Assembly (NCBI GenBank): GCA_038204465.1
Contig: JBBRCX010000082.1
Span: forward strand, 1-20,346
From: JBBRCX01 sp038204465
GTDB taxonomy: Bacteria; Planctomycetota; Phycisphaerae; Tepidisphaerales; Tepidisphaeraceae
Length of the DNA stretch: 20,346 nucleotides
Direction: 5' to 3'
Shown here: positions 14,178-20,207 of the stretch, in pieces
Position numbering within the stretch: the stretch's first letter is position 1
Layout of the letters: each line of letters starts with the position of its first letter
Position numbers and translations under genes: made by a program
Notes under the pieces: generated by a model
What the model was told of the DNA's origin: nothing
The model's database searches: none
Seen by the model: the letters and a program-made list of their open reading frames with translations, nothing else

Positions 14178-15290
14178 TTACAGCACGACGCGATGCCGGC
14201 CGTCATTGAGGAAGTTGGACGTCTGAACGGCCAGCATCATCATCACGTCCAGCCGGGTTTCGGCGGGGGATTTGCGGAGGCGCAACCCGAGCCTCTCAAC
14301 CCGGTTAATAATATCGGCAATCGCCCGGTCAATCGTTAGCGGAGATTCCCCGGTCCACCTGCAGACCATGGTCCTCACCTCTGTGCGCGCGCGCTGGAGA
14401 AAGGCGGCGGCGTCGCGCCGTCGGGGAACCTGTTCGACGCAGAACGCCCGGAACAAATCGCGCTCGCAGACGCGCGGATGTGCGCGGAAGTAGTAAGCGC
14501 GCTTGCTGGCATAGTGCTCGCGCAGGGTCATCTTCAATTGTGAAAGCGGCCGATGCCGACGACGGGACCGAAGCAGAGGCGGCGCGTCTGCGGTTTGCTG
14601 GACAAGATCATTCACATACTCGAGCTTGCGCAGCGCCGGCCAGGTTTCGTACTGCTGGCGCCAGCGCGACTGGGGGTCGAGCCATACCGCAAATGTCTCC
14701 GCGAAATCTTCGGCGGGGTGGGACTGCGCATACCAGAGGTCCAGGTGAATGACGAATGCGCGGCTGTAAGGCCTGGGCCGATATCGCTCGGGGTACGGCG
14801 CGCGGTAGTCGCCAAAAAGCTCGCGGTAGCCGGCGCGGCGGTGCAGTCGGTAAGCGTTGTCGAACACGTGGCCGGCCTCATGTCGCAGAATGCGCATGCA
14901 CCAATCATGCGTGCCCCCTTCGACTTCCAGCATTTGCGCCCGCTCCAGCTCTCGAAGCCGCGGATGCGCGAGATAAAAGGGGATCGCGATGCCCGGTACT
15001 TCATCGGGCGTAAACCACTCGTTGGAGAGCCAGGCGTGGGGGCGGCAACGGATCCCCCGTGCGGCAAGTTCGCCATAGAGTTGCTCGAGGAGCTCGGTGA
15101 GCGGAGACGCATCAACGCTGAGCGGCAGGTCGCAAAGGCGGCAGTCGAGCAGCGACTCATCCGCCATGCGCGTCAAGTCAACGAGCCGCCGAGATGTTCC
15201 GCTATAAGGCAACGAGGCCACGCGCGGGTCGTCCTTCAACAGGCCGATCGCACCTCGTTTAAACCGATGGATTTTCGTCTGGCGAGTCAC
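14178..15290 (-). CDS. Putative zinc-binding metallopeptidase (COG4307-like)
   Basis: This protein of about 370 residues contains HEAGH (137-141) in the context RILRHEAGHVFDNAY, with two zinc His and catalytic Glu138. A downstream HPAEDFAETFAVWLDP (191-206) supplies the expected acidic third ligand. This combination is characteristic of the 'putative zinc-binding metallopeptidase' family. No signal peptide or membrane helix is seen, so it is probably cytoplasmic. A Cys-x-x-Cys pair (Cys50, Cys53) precedes the catalytic domain. The C-terminal third is Arg-rich and helical and has no recognised domain. The start is a GTG at 15290 with no evident Shine-Dalgarno; a later start at Met42 would keep the catalytic domain. 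It sits 21 bp upstream of the ATP-grasp gene. The peptide substrate is unknown. Confidence 0.8.
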   Translation of the reverse strand: MTRQTKIHRFKRGAIGLLKDDPRVASLPYSGTSRRLVDLTRMADESLLDCRLCDLPLSVDASPLTELLEQLYGELAARGIRCRPHAWLSNEWFTPDEVPGIAIPFYLAHPRLRELERAQMLEVEGGTHDWCMRILRHEAGHVFDNAYRLHRRAGYRELFGDYRAPYPERYRPRPYSRAFVIHLDLWYAQSHPAEDFAETFAVWLDPQSRWRQQYETWPALRKLEYVNDLVQQTADAPPLLRSRRRHRPLSQLKMTLREHYASKRAYYFRAHPRVCERDLFRAFCVEQVPRRRDAAAFLQRARTEVRTMVCRWTGESPLTIDRAIADIINRVERLGLRLRKSPAETRLDVMMMLAVQTSNFLNDGRHRVVL

Positions 15291-15320
15291 TGCTTGAGCC
15301 CATAAAGACGGCGCGCCGCG

Positions 15321-15329
15321 AGTATATCA
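15321..15329 (-). promoter_or_regulatory. Extended -10 promoter element for the metallopeptidase/ATP-grasp pair
   Basis: Read on the minus strand, TGATATACT (15329-15321) matches the extended -10 pattern TGnTATAAT with one mismatch. Transcription would begin about 24 bases before the GTG at 15290. No good -35 hexamer is visible, as is usual for extended -10 promoters. Confidence 0.4.
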
Positions 15330-15533
15330 AAAGCTGATTCGCGGACCGGTGGAATCGCGCGCCTTCAACAGCCATGAGCATCCCGGCGGGGTCCTCTTCG
15401 AGGGCTTTGCCGTCTGTGCGGCCGAATTTAAGGCTCGCGCCGGGGAGCCGCGGGCGTACATTCCCGGGTGTGCGGCCCACACAAGGCCTTTTCGACCCAC
15501 CAGGACGACTCCGCGCCAGGGACAGGTGCCTCT

Positions 15534-15538
15534 GAGGA
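15534..15538 (+). promoter_or_regulatory. Shine-Dalgarno site deciding the DNA ligase start
   Basis: GAGGA at 15534-15538 lies eight bases before ATG 15547. The in-frame extension back to 15349 would add 66 residues unlike any ligase. Confidence 0.6.
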
Positions 15539-15546
15539 CCGGTTCC

Positions 15547-16581
15547 ATGGCACTTCCAATTTCCACGTCGTACCGACCGATGGATGCTCTGCTCGTGCCG
15601 GAAATCCCCGAGGAAAGGGCTTGGCAGTACGAGCCGAAGTGGGACGGCTTTCGGTGTCTAGTCTTTCGAGATGGAAGAAATGTTGATCTCCGCGCCAAAA
15701 GCGGGCAGCCGTTGGGGAGATACTTTCCGGAGCTCGTGACAGCCGTCGCTGCGCTGGAAGCCGACAAGTTTGTGCTCGACGCGGAAATCGTGATCCCGGT
15801 GGGGGAGGGTTTGTCATTCGACGATCTGTTGCAGCGCATTCATCCGGCGGAGAGCCGCGTGCGGAAATTATCGATGGAATTCCCCGCCGTGCTGATCGCG
15901 TTTGACATGCTGGTAGACAGCAATGGCAATTCACTAGCGGCAGAACCGCTCGAGAGGCGGCGCAAACGACTGGAGGCGTTCTCGCACCGGTACCTGAAAG
16001 ATAACCCGCGAATCAGGTTGTCACCGGCGACGAAGGACGCTCGCGTTGCGCGCAAGTGGTTCGGCACAGTGGGTGGTGCGCTCGATGGCATCATCGCCAA
16101 GCGCACCGATATTCCATACCAGTCGGGAAACCGGGAAGGAATGGTAAAGGTGAAGCGGCTGCGCACGGCGGACTGTGTCGTCGGCGGCTTCCGCTACGCG
16201 GCGAAATCGAAAGTGGTGGGCTCGCTGCTGTTGGGTCTGTACGATGAGGAGGGTCTGCTGCATCACGTCGGTTTCTGCTCCTCATTCAAGCTGGAGGAAC
16301 GCAGGGCGCTGACGCCGAAGTTAAAGAAGCTGATCCGGCCCCCAGGCTTCAGCGGCCGCGCGCCCGGTGGGCCCAGCCGATGGAGCACCGAGCGAACCGG
16401 CGAATGGGAGCCGCTGGCGACGCAGTTGGTGGTCGAAGTGCGGTACGATCATTTCACCGCCGGCCGATTCCGCCACGGCACAAAACTGTTGCGCTGGCGC
16501 CCGGATAAGTCGCCGAAGCAATGCCGCATGCGACAGGTCGAACAGGAATCTCAACCAATGCCGTTGCGGCTTGCGAATTGA
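15547..16581 (+). CDS. ligC: LigC-type ATP-dependent DNA ligase
   Basis: This 344-residue enzyme contains the nucleotidyltransferase domain (about 1-205) and an OB-fold (about 208-335) and no other domain, as in mycobacterial LigC. Motif I is EPKWDGFR with adenylated Lys31. AKSGQPLGRYFPEL (50-63) follows, then DAEIV (78-82), AFDMLV (118-123), motif IV DGIIAKR (180-186) and motif V MVKVKR (199-204). The C-terminus has HFTAGRFRHGTKLLRW and an RPDKSPKQC box typical of LigC. It seals nicks using ATP. LigC proteins are linked to Ku and LigD repair systems and to excision repair, but no Ku or polymerase gene is present in the window, so a role in end joining cannot be argued from context. It is divergent from the metallopeptidase gene. 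Confidence 0.9.
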   Translation: MALPISTSYRPMDALLVPEIPEERAWQYEPKWDGFRCLVFRDGRNVDLRAKSGQPLGRYFPELVTAVAALEADKFVLDAEIVIPVGEGLSFDDLLQRIHPAESRVRKLSMEFPAVLIAFDMLVDSNGNSLAAEPLERRRKRLEAFSHRYLKDNPRIRLSPATKDARVARKWFGTVGGALDGIIAKRTDIPYQSGNREGMVKVKRLRTADCVVGGFRYAAKSKVVGSLLLGLYDEEGLLHHVGFCSSFKLEERRALTPKLKKLIRPPGFSGRAPGGPSRWSTERTGEWEPLATQLVVEVRYDHFTAGRFRHGTKLLRWRPDKSPKQCRMRQVEQESQPMPLRLAN

Positions 16582-16589
16582 ATTCAGGT

Positions 16590-16793
16590 TCAGACGTCGA
16601 TTACAAACGGCAGGGCGGTGAAGCCAGCGCAGAGGACCGCGAGCAGCACCGCATTGGGAATGAAATACGGGAGCGTCATCAACGCCAGGCCGGCCGCAAG
16701 AAAGACAATCCGCTGCTCCTTCTTGCCGTAGACGAGCAGGCCCAGGCCGACCGTTCCAAACAGCAGCGACAGGATGAGATTCACGGAATCCAC
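16590..16793 (-). CDS. Small membrane protein, 67 residues
   Basis: This short protein has two or three hydrophobic helices (about 4-22, 30-45, 49-66) separated by a basic loop, YGKKEQR. It resembles a widespread family of about 70-residue membrane proteins, annotated in databases as hypothetical or loosely as 'amino acid transport protein', with a GxxGLGxxxYGKK first helix and an LPYFIPN turn. The start is GTG at 16793, supported by GGAGG (minus strand 16803-16799) five bases upstream. It converges with the ligase gene, leaving only 8 bp between the stops. Function is unknown. Confidence 0.75.
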   Translation of the reverse strand: MDSVNLILSLLFGTVGLGLLVYGKKEQRIVFLAAGLALMTLPYFIPNAVLLAVLCAGFTALPFVIDV

Positions 16794-16955
16794 GCGGACC
16801 TCCAGCGAGTGGGAATGGACGTTCCTGCCCCTGTTATCGCACCGGCGGTGGATCGGGATTAGGCGAGGTGGGATTTTCCAGGTTCACAGGTTTGCCAGCA
16901 TATCACTACAGTGCTACCGCGTCCCATTATTACACTTATGAAAGGAGTGACGCGT

Positions 16956-17267
16956 ATGAGGAATCGAACACTGCTAGGACTTTTCGCGGCGTTGGTACTG
17001 CTCGTCGCCGGGTGCGGCGCACAGCATGGCCGGACCATTGTGACCGCCAGCCCCAACACCACGCCGATGCAGACGGCGCCGGAATCGGGGCGGTATATGC
17101 TTTACACCGCGATGAGCCCGAACCCGACGATGACCGTCGATCTGCAGAAAGGCGATCGTCTGGGTTTCGAAAAGAGCGATGATGGGCGCATCCGCGCCAT
17201 CGCCGGCAATCAGGAACGAGACCTGGGCAAGATGACGGCGCAGGCGTATTGGAAGCTCGAGAAGTAA
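16956..17267 (+). CDS. Small lipoprotein of unknown function
   Basis: This 103-residue protein has a classical lipoprotein signal: positively charged MRNR, a hydrophobic stretch and lipobox LVAGC with Cys20. The mature part is about 83 residues and begins with a Thr/Pro/Ser-rich spacer. It then has a compact region (RYMLYTAMSPNPTMTVDLQK, 46-65) and a charged end (KLEK). No domain was recognised. The ATG at 16956 follows AAAGGAG at 16941-16947 with a spacing of eight bases. An upstream in-frame ATG at 16911 would bury the signal peptide. A hairpin terminator follows at 17280-17310. Confidence 0.8.
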   Translation: MRNRTLLGLFAALVLLVAGCGAQHGRTIVTASPNTTPMQTAPESGRYMLYTAMSPNPTMTVDLQKGDRLGFEKSDDGRIRAIAGNQERDLGKMTAQAYWKLEK

Positions 17268-17279
17268 GTTTCAGCAGGT

Positions 17280-17310
17280 AAAGAGACCGTCGCGACTGCG
17301 GATCTCTTTT
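17280..17310 (+). terminator. Intrinsic terminator after the lipoprotein gene
   Basis: AAAGAGA (17280-17286) pairs with TCTCTTT (17303-17309), and an inner CCG/CGG pairs across a one-base bulge. The hairpin ends in TTTT. It starts 13 bases after the TAA of the lipoprotein gene, in the right place for a Rho-independent terminator, although the U-tract is short. Confidence 0.6.
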
Positions 17311-17322
17311 GGCGCAAGAGAA

Positions 17323-17348
17323 GAGGAGGTCAGAATGCTGGCCTCCTC
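17323..17348. terminator. Second hairpin between convergent genes
   Basis: GAGGAGGTCAG (17323-17333) pairs with CTGGCCTCCTC (17338-17348) around the four-base loop AATG, with one G-T wobble. Flanking AAGA/TCTT sequence extends it imperfectly. It lies between the lipoprotein gene and the convergent RRM gene ending at 17382 and could terminate transcription from either side. Confidence 0.6.
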
Positions 17349-17381
17349 TCTTCTTTGCGAGTTCTACGTTCGCCCAAGCGA

Positions 17382-17807
17382 CTAGAAGCGATCGCGCCGG
17401 CCACCCCCGCCGCCGCCACCACTGCTACCGCCGAATCCTCCACGGCCCCCGCCGCCGCCCCCGCCACCACCGCCGCCGCCTCGGCTGAAGCCCCCGCGAC
17501 CACCACCGCCGCCGCCACCCCCATAACCACCACCGCCACCACCGCCGCGGGGACGTTCCTCGCGGGGCTTGGCCTCGTTGACGGTCAGGGCGCGGCCATC
17601 ATGCTGCTGCCCATTCAGGGCTGCGATGGCGGCCTGCGCCTCTTCATCGCTGCTCATCTGCACGAAGCCGAATCCCTTGCTCCGTCCCGTATCGCGGTCG
17701 TTAATGATCTCCGCGCTCTCCACGGTGCCATGCGCCGCGAAGAGTTGTTCCAATTGCGAGCTATCGACGTTGTAGCTCAGGTTGCCGACATACAGTTTCC
17801 TGCCCAT
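17382..17807 (-). CDS. RRM RNA-binding protein with Gly/Arg-rich tail
   Basis: This 141-residue protein has a single RNA-recognition motif (about 3-80). RNP2 is KLYVGNLSY (4-12) and RNP1 is KGFGFVQM (44-51), both with the aromatic residues that stack on RNA bases. It is followed by a tail (about 86-141) made almost wholly of Gly with interspersed Arg, Tyr and Phe, ending RRDRF. This is the architecture of bacterial glycine-rich RNA-binding proteins, often cold-induced in cyanobacteria; a cold-response role here is inference. The tail should be disordered. ATG 17807 is preceded by AGGAGA (minus strand 17818-17813) with a spacing of five. A region of 245 bp separates it from the next upstream gene on the same strand, so it probably has its own promoter. 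Confidence 0.92.
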   Translation of the reverse strand: MGRKLYVGNLSYNVDSSQLEQLFAAHGTVESAEIINDRDTGRSKGFGFVQMSSDEEAQAAIAALNGQQHDGRALTVNEAKPREERPRGGGGGGGYGGGGGGGGRGGFSRGGGGGGGGGGGGRGGFGGSSGGGGGGGRRDRF

Positions 17808-18052
17808 GAGAATCTCCTACTGAGTTTGGGCATCTGACCCGCGTTTTACTTTCCAGGTCTGTGGGAAAGGGGCCGACGTTTCGGCCCAAAAGCTGGAGGG
17901 CGATTGAGAAACGCGGTGCGGCAGAGAAAAACGGATCTGTCGCGAACCTGACTCGTTCGACGAACCAACGGGTGGCAGTGTAGCAGGGCAAAAAGCGGTT
18001 GGCAAATGAGCTTTCGCGTCATGTCAAGGTATTCCAGCCGCGAGGCTTGCGG

Positions 18053-18844
18053 CTATTGCTCAACGGCGCGGAGTTCTTCCGGCTCTGGGTTCGGTTGCGT
18101 CGAACCCGATTGAGTCCCGGTTGGAAGCCGAATTATCAGGTCCTGTACCCTCTGAAATGATGCGAGCACATCCCTCGTCTGGCAGTCCAGCACGTGCCCG
18201 CCGGCCTTGCGGTCAGCGGTGAGGAAGTGGAAGTGCCAGCCCGGTACGTTCACCTGAGAGAGTGTTTCGGGGAAGCGAAATCCGACAAGGGTGCCGCTAA
18301 CGTGTTCAAAACTAAATGTCGGCTGGTTCTGCACAACCTCGACCAGCCTTCGATACGGCCTGAATTGACGCGGCACGCTACGAGTCCGAACCCTGCTAAA
18401 CTTTCCCTCAATTCGAACGGCATAGACTGCGGTCCCATCTGAGGCGAGCTCGTCCAGCCCACGCTTCAGGTCCTCGAACTCCAGTGGCTCACGGAATCTT
18501 GCCGTGCGATCTCGCCGGAAGAAGGTGACGACCGAGAAGGGTGTAAGCGTGGAATCGGCAACGGTATTGGCACGTCCATCTGACCCGATCCGGTAGAACG
18601 AGCCATCGAATGCGATCATTTCCCCATCGATCGCATCGAATGTCCCAAGGCCGAAGTCTCCGTGACTGTGCAACTCTGCGAAGCTGAAGTCGCCGTCATA
18701 CGCGCCAGCGAGTAGCGCCGCGATCGTCGAGGTTTGAAATGCCGGAGGGTGCGAAGTCTGGCTTGGCGCGCAAGCCGGCGCTGCCAGGAGCCAGAGCCCG
18801 AGCAGCAGCGACGAAATCCGGACGGGTTGTCGGCTGAATCGCAT
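18053..18844 (-). CDS. budA: Alpha-acetolactate decarboxylase with signal peptide
   Basis: This 263-residue protein matches acetolactate decarboxylase (BudA/AlsD), which converts 2-acetolactate to acetoin. The N-terminal mature part has FQTSTIAALLAGAYDGDFSF, then ELHSHGDFGLGTFDAIDGEM (57-76) with the conserved acidic residues. The zinc site GWHFHFLTADRKAGGHVLD gives ligands His204, His206 and His217. The first 25 residues form a signal peptide ending in AAPAC; the lipobox is not canonical (Pro at -2), so either an Ala-x-Ala Sec cleavage site or a poor lipobox is possible. An export signal is unusual for this enzyme, though the Brevibacillus enzyme is secreted. ATG 18844 has GAAGGA six bases upstream (minus strand 18856-18851). 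No acetolactate synthase gene is nearby. The Pro/Glu-rich C-terminal tail is an extension. Confidence 0.92.
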   Translation of the reverse strand: MRFSRQPVRISSLLLGLWLLAAPACAPSQTSHPPAFQTSTIAALLAGAYDGDFSFAELHSHGDFGLGTFDAIDGEMIAFDGSFYRIGSDGRANTVADSTLTPFSVVTFFRRDRTARFREPLEFEDLKRGLDELASDGTAVYAVRIEGKFSRVRTRSVPRQFRPYRRLVEVVQNQPTFSFEHVSGTLVGFRFPETLSQVNVPGWHFHFLTADRKAGGHVLDCQTRDVLASFQRVQDLIIRLPTGTQSGSTQPNPEPEELRAVEQ

Positions 18845-18946
18845 GCTCAATCCTTCAGAAACTCCCGCTGCCACGGCAAGCGAAGGAGCCTCCTGAAATG
18901 TTTGACGCTGTATTGGGGTGCGACTCGTGGTAACCAATGTAGCGTC

Positions 18947-19381
18947 ATGCGGTGGATGCCGGGAAATCTTCACGAGGCGACAAATTCTCTCGCATACATT
19001 CTTTTCTCGCGGCAATTGGGATGGCTCGATTTCATAGCGTTCGCGCAAGCCGCCTACTTCGCAGTTACCGGCATCTGGCCGCTGGTGAGCATCCGCACCT
19101 TCATCGCGGTGACCGCCCCCAAGACGGACATCTTCCTGGTAAACACGGTGGGCCTGCTGGTGACCGCGATCGCAATCGCGCTCGTTTCGGCGGTGCTGCG
19201 CAACACAATCAGCTTCGAAATGCTGCTCAGAGCCGTGAGCAGCTCGCTGTTCCTGACCAGCATCGACGTCTACTACGCCGCGAAAGGCGTGATTTGGAAG
19301 ACCTATCTGCTCGATTCCGTCGCCGAGTCGTTGCTGATCGCGGGCTGGCTGGTGGGTTGGCTCACTTCAACGCACTCATAG
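18947..19381 (+). CDS. Four-helix integral membrane protein, unknown function
   Basis: This protein of about 144 residues has four predicted membrane helices at about 28-46, 65-84, 94-112 and 120-139. Recognisable phrases are AQAAYFAVTGIWPLVSI, FIAVTAPKTDIFLVNTVGLL and SIDVYYAAKGVIWKTYLLD. I recall a family of small bacterial membrane proteins of this plan (TGxWPLVxxxxFxxVTGPKxDxWLVxTVG), annotated as hypothetical. The start is uncertain: ATG 18947 and ATG 18956 both lack a good Shine-Dalgarno, and the conserved part begins at about residue 26. It is divergent from the acetolactate decarboxylase gene (102 bp between the starts) and converges on the ankyrin gene. Confidence 0.7.
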   Translation: MRWMPGNLHEATNSLAYILFSRQLGWLDFIAFAQAAYFAVTGIWPLVSIRTFIAVTAPKTDIFLVNTVGLLVTAIAIALVSAVLRNTISFEMLLRAVSSSLFLTSIDVYYAAKGVIWKTYLLDSVAESLLIAGWLVGWLTSTHS

Positions 19382-19396
19382 CGTGAAGTCTATCGT

Positions 19397-19852
19397 TTAT
19401 TGAGCTCTTTTTGGCCGCTCGAGCACGCGCTCGACCTCCACGTGCCCGGTCGCCTTTGCCACATCGTGAGGCGTGCGCCCATTGCGGTCCTTCAAATTCG
19501 GATTTGCACCGGCAGTCAGGAGCATCTGCGTTAGCTTCGCCGATCCCTTTGCGGCGGCAAAATGAAGCGGTGTAGAGCCGTCCGATGCCTGAGAATTCGG
19601 GTCCGCCTTGTGCGCGAGCAGGATCCGCGTTGAGCCAACGTGACCGCCCTGCACCGCCGCGTGAAGAGGTGTGAGTCCGTTCTGATCGGGCCTGTCCAAG
19701 CTGCCCGGCTGCATCGCGATCGAGTCGGCGAGCTGCCGCGTCCGTCCGCCCGCAGCGGCTCGATGAACCGCCGTCACGCCGTGGTTCGGTTCGGAACATC
19801 CAGCCACTGCACTGAACAGCGCCACTAAGAGCAGATGAGAGGTCCGGCGCAT
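19397..19852 (-). CDS. Ankyrin-repeat lipoprotein
   Basis: This 151-residue protein has a lipoprotein signal, MRRTSHLLLVALFSAVAGC with Cys19, followed directly by ankyrin repeats. Repeats are at about 25-56 (degenerate), 58-90 (NGLTPLHAAVQGGHVGSTRI), 91-123 (DGSTPLHFAAAKGSAKLTQM) and a capping 124-147 (NGRTPHDVAKATGHVEVERV). Ankyrin stacks mediate protein binding; the partner is unknown. The protein is predicted to sit in the outer-membrane or periplasmic space. ATG 19852 was chosen over 19888 because AAGGAG lies six bases upstream and the charged signal start follows at once. It converges with the membrane-protein gene, 15 bp away. Confidence 0.88.
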   Translation of the reverse strand: MRRTSHLLLVALFSAVAGCSEPNHGVTAVHRAAAGGRTRQLADSIAMQPGSLDRPDQNGLTPLHAAVQGGHVGSTRILLAHKADPNSQASDGSTPLHFAAAKGSAKLTQMLLTAGANPNLKDRNGRTPHDVAKATGHVEVERVLERPKRAQ

Positions 19853-19982
19853 ATGCGGCTCCTTCCGATGCAACTTCAGGCAGTTCACCCCACGGAGGAT
19901 GTAGCCTCCGATCGACTCGACGGCAACACGCCGGGGTCACGAGAGACTTCGCGCCCTGAAGGGCCCCTTAAGAAACCACCGC

Positions 19983-20010
19983 TTGACTTCTGTAAGAAAG
20001 AGTGTAGAAT
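19983..20010 (+). promoter_or_regulatory. Strong sigma70-type promoter (TTGACT-16-TAGAAT)
   Basis: TTGACT at 19983-19988 and TAGAAT at 20005-20010 each match the consensus at five of six positions and are separated by 16 bp. The spacer is AT-rich in a GC-rich region. Transcription would begin at about 20017, rightward, into a region without a gene. Confidence 0.7.
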
Positions 20011-20018
20011 GAATATTT

Positions 20019-20041
20019 CCGCCCGAGTTTCCAGGCGGGTG
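20019..20041 (+). promoter_or_regulatory. Hairpin at the predicted 5' end of the transcript
   Basis: CGCCCG (20020-20025) can pair with CGGGTG (20036-20041), with one G-U pair and a ten-base loop; CCGCC/GGCGG is an alternative register. It begins within a few bases of the predicted transcription start and precedes the boxA-like element, in the position of boxB in rRNA leaders. Confidence 0.45.
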
Positions 20042-20049
20042 ACAATGCG

Positions 20050-20061
20050 CGCTCTTTGACA
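20050..20061 (+). promoter_or_regulatory. boxA-like antitermination element
   Basis: CGCTCTTTGACA matches the rRNA leader boxA consensus TGCTCTTTAACA at 10 of 12 positions. It lies about 35 bases after the predicted transcription start. BoxA is bound by NusB/NusE and is known in rRNA operon leaders and upstream of some CRISPR arrays. Neither an rRNA nor an array is visible before the window ends. Confidence 0.6.
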
Positions 20062-20092
20062 AATGAAGAGATGAACCAACGGCCGGCATAGG

Positions 20093-20135
20093 TCCACGAA
20101 AGCCCACGAAAGCCCACGAAAGCCCACCAAAGCCC
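20093..20135. repeat. Four tandem copies of a 10-bp repeat
   Basis: The decamer CCCACGAAAG occurs exactly at 20103-20112 and 20113-20122. One-base variants flank it, TCCACGAAAG at 20093-20102 and CCCACCAAAG at 20123-20132, with a final CCC to 20135. The period is ten bases, near one DNA helical turn, and is not a multiple of three. Confidence 0.9.
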
Positions 20136-20207
20136 TGCATCGGCCTGGCCGCAAAAGAGCGTGAGGCCGTGGGGGCGAGTTGTCGATCGGCCCCAAAGTG
20201 GGGACCA

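Noticed and set aside
16904..16913. CACTACAGTG palindrome as a BlaI-type operator before the lipoprotein gene
   Set aside because: Symmetry does not extend beyond ten bases and it lacks the spacing of known operators; no regulator gene is present.
17355..17837. 160-residue Ala/Thr-rich plus-strand frame opposite the RRM gene
   Set aside because: Antisense of the Gly-rich tail; the RRM frame has RNP1, RNP2 and a good ribosome-binding site.
18902..18930. TTGACG as a -35 element for the four-helix membrane protein gene
   Set aside because: No acceptable -10 hexamer at 16-18 bp spacing was found.
20093..20135. CRISPR array
   Set aside because: Repeat unit is only 10 bp with no spacers, so this is a simple tandem repeat. 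A true array could still lie beyond the window edge.
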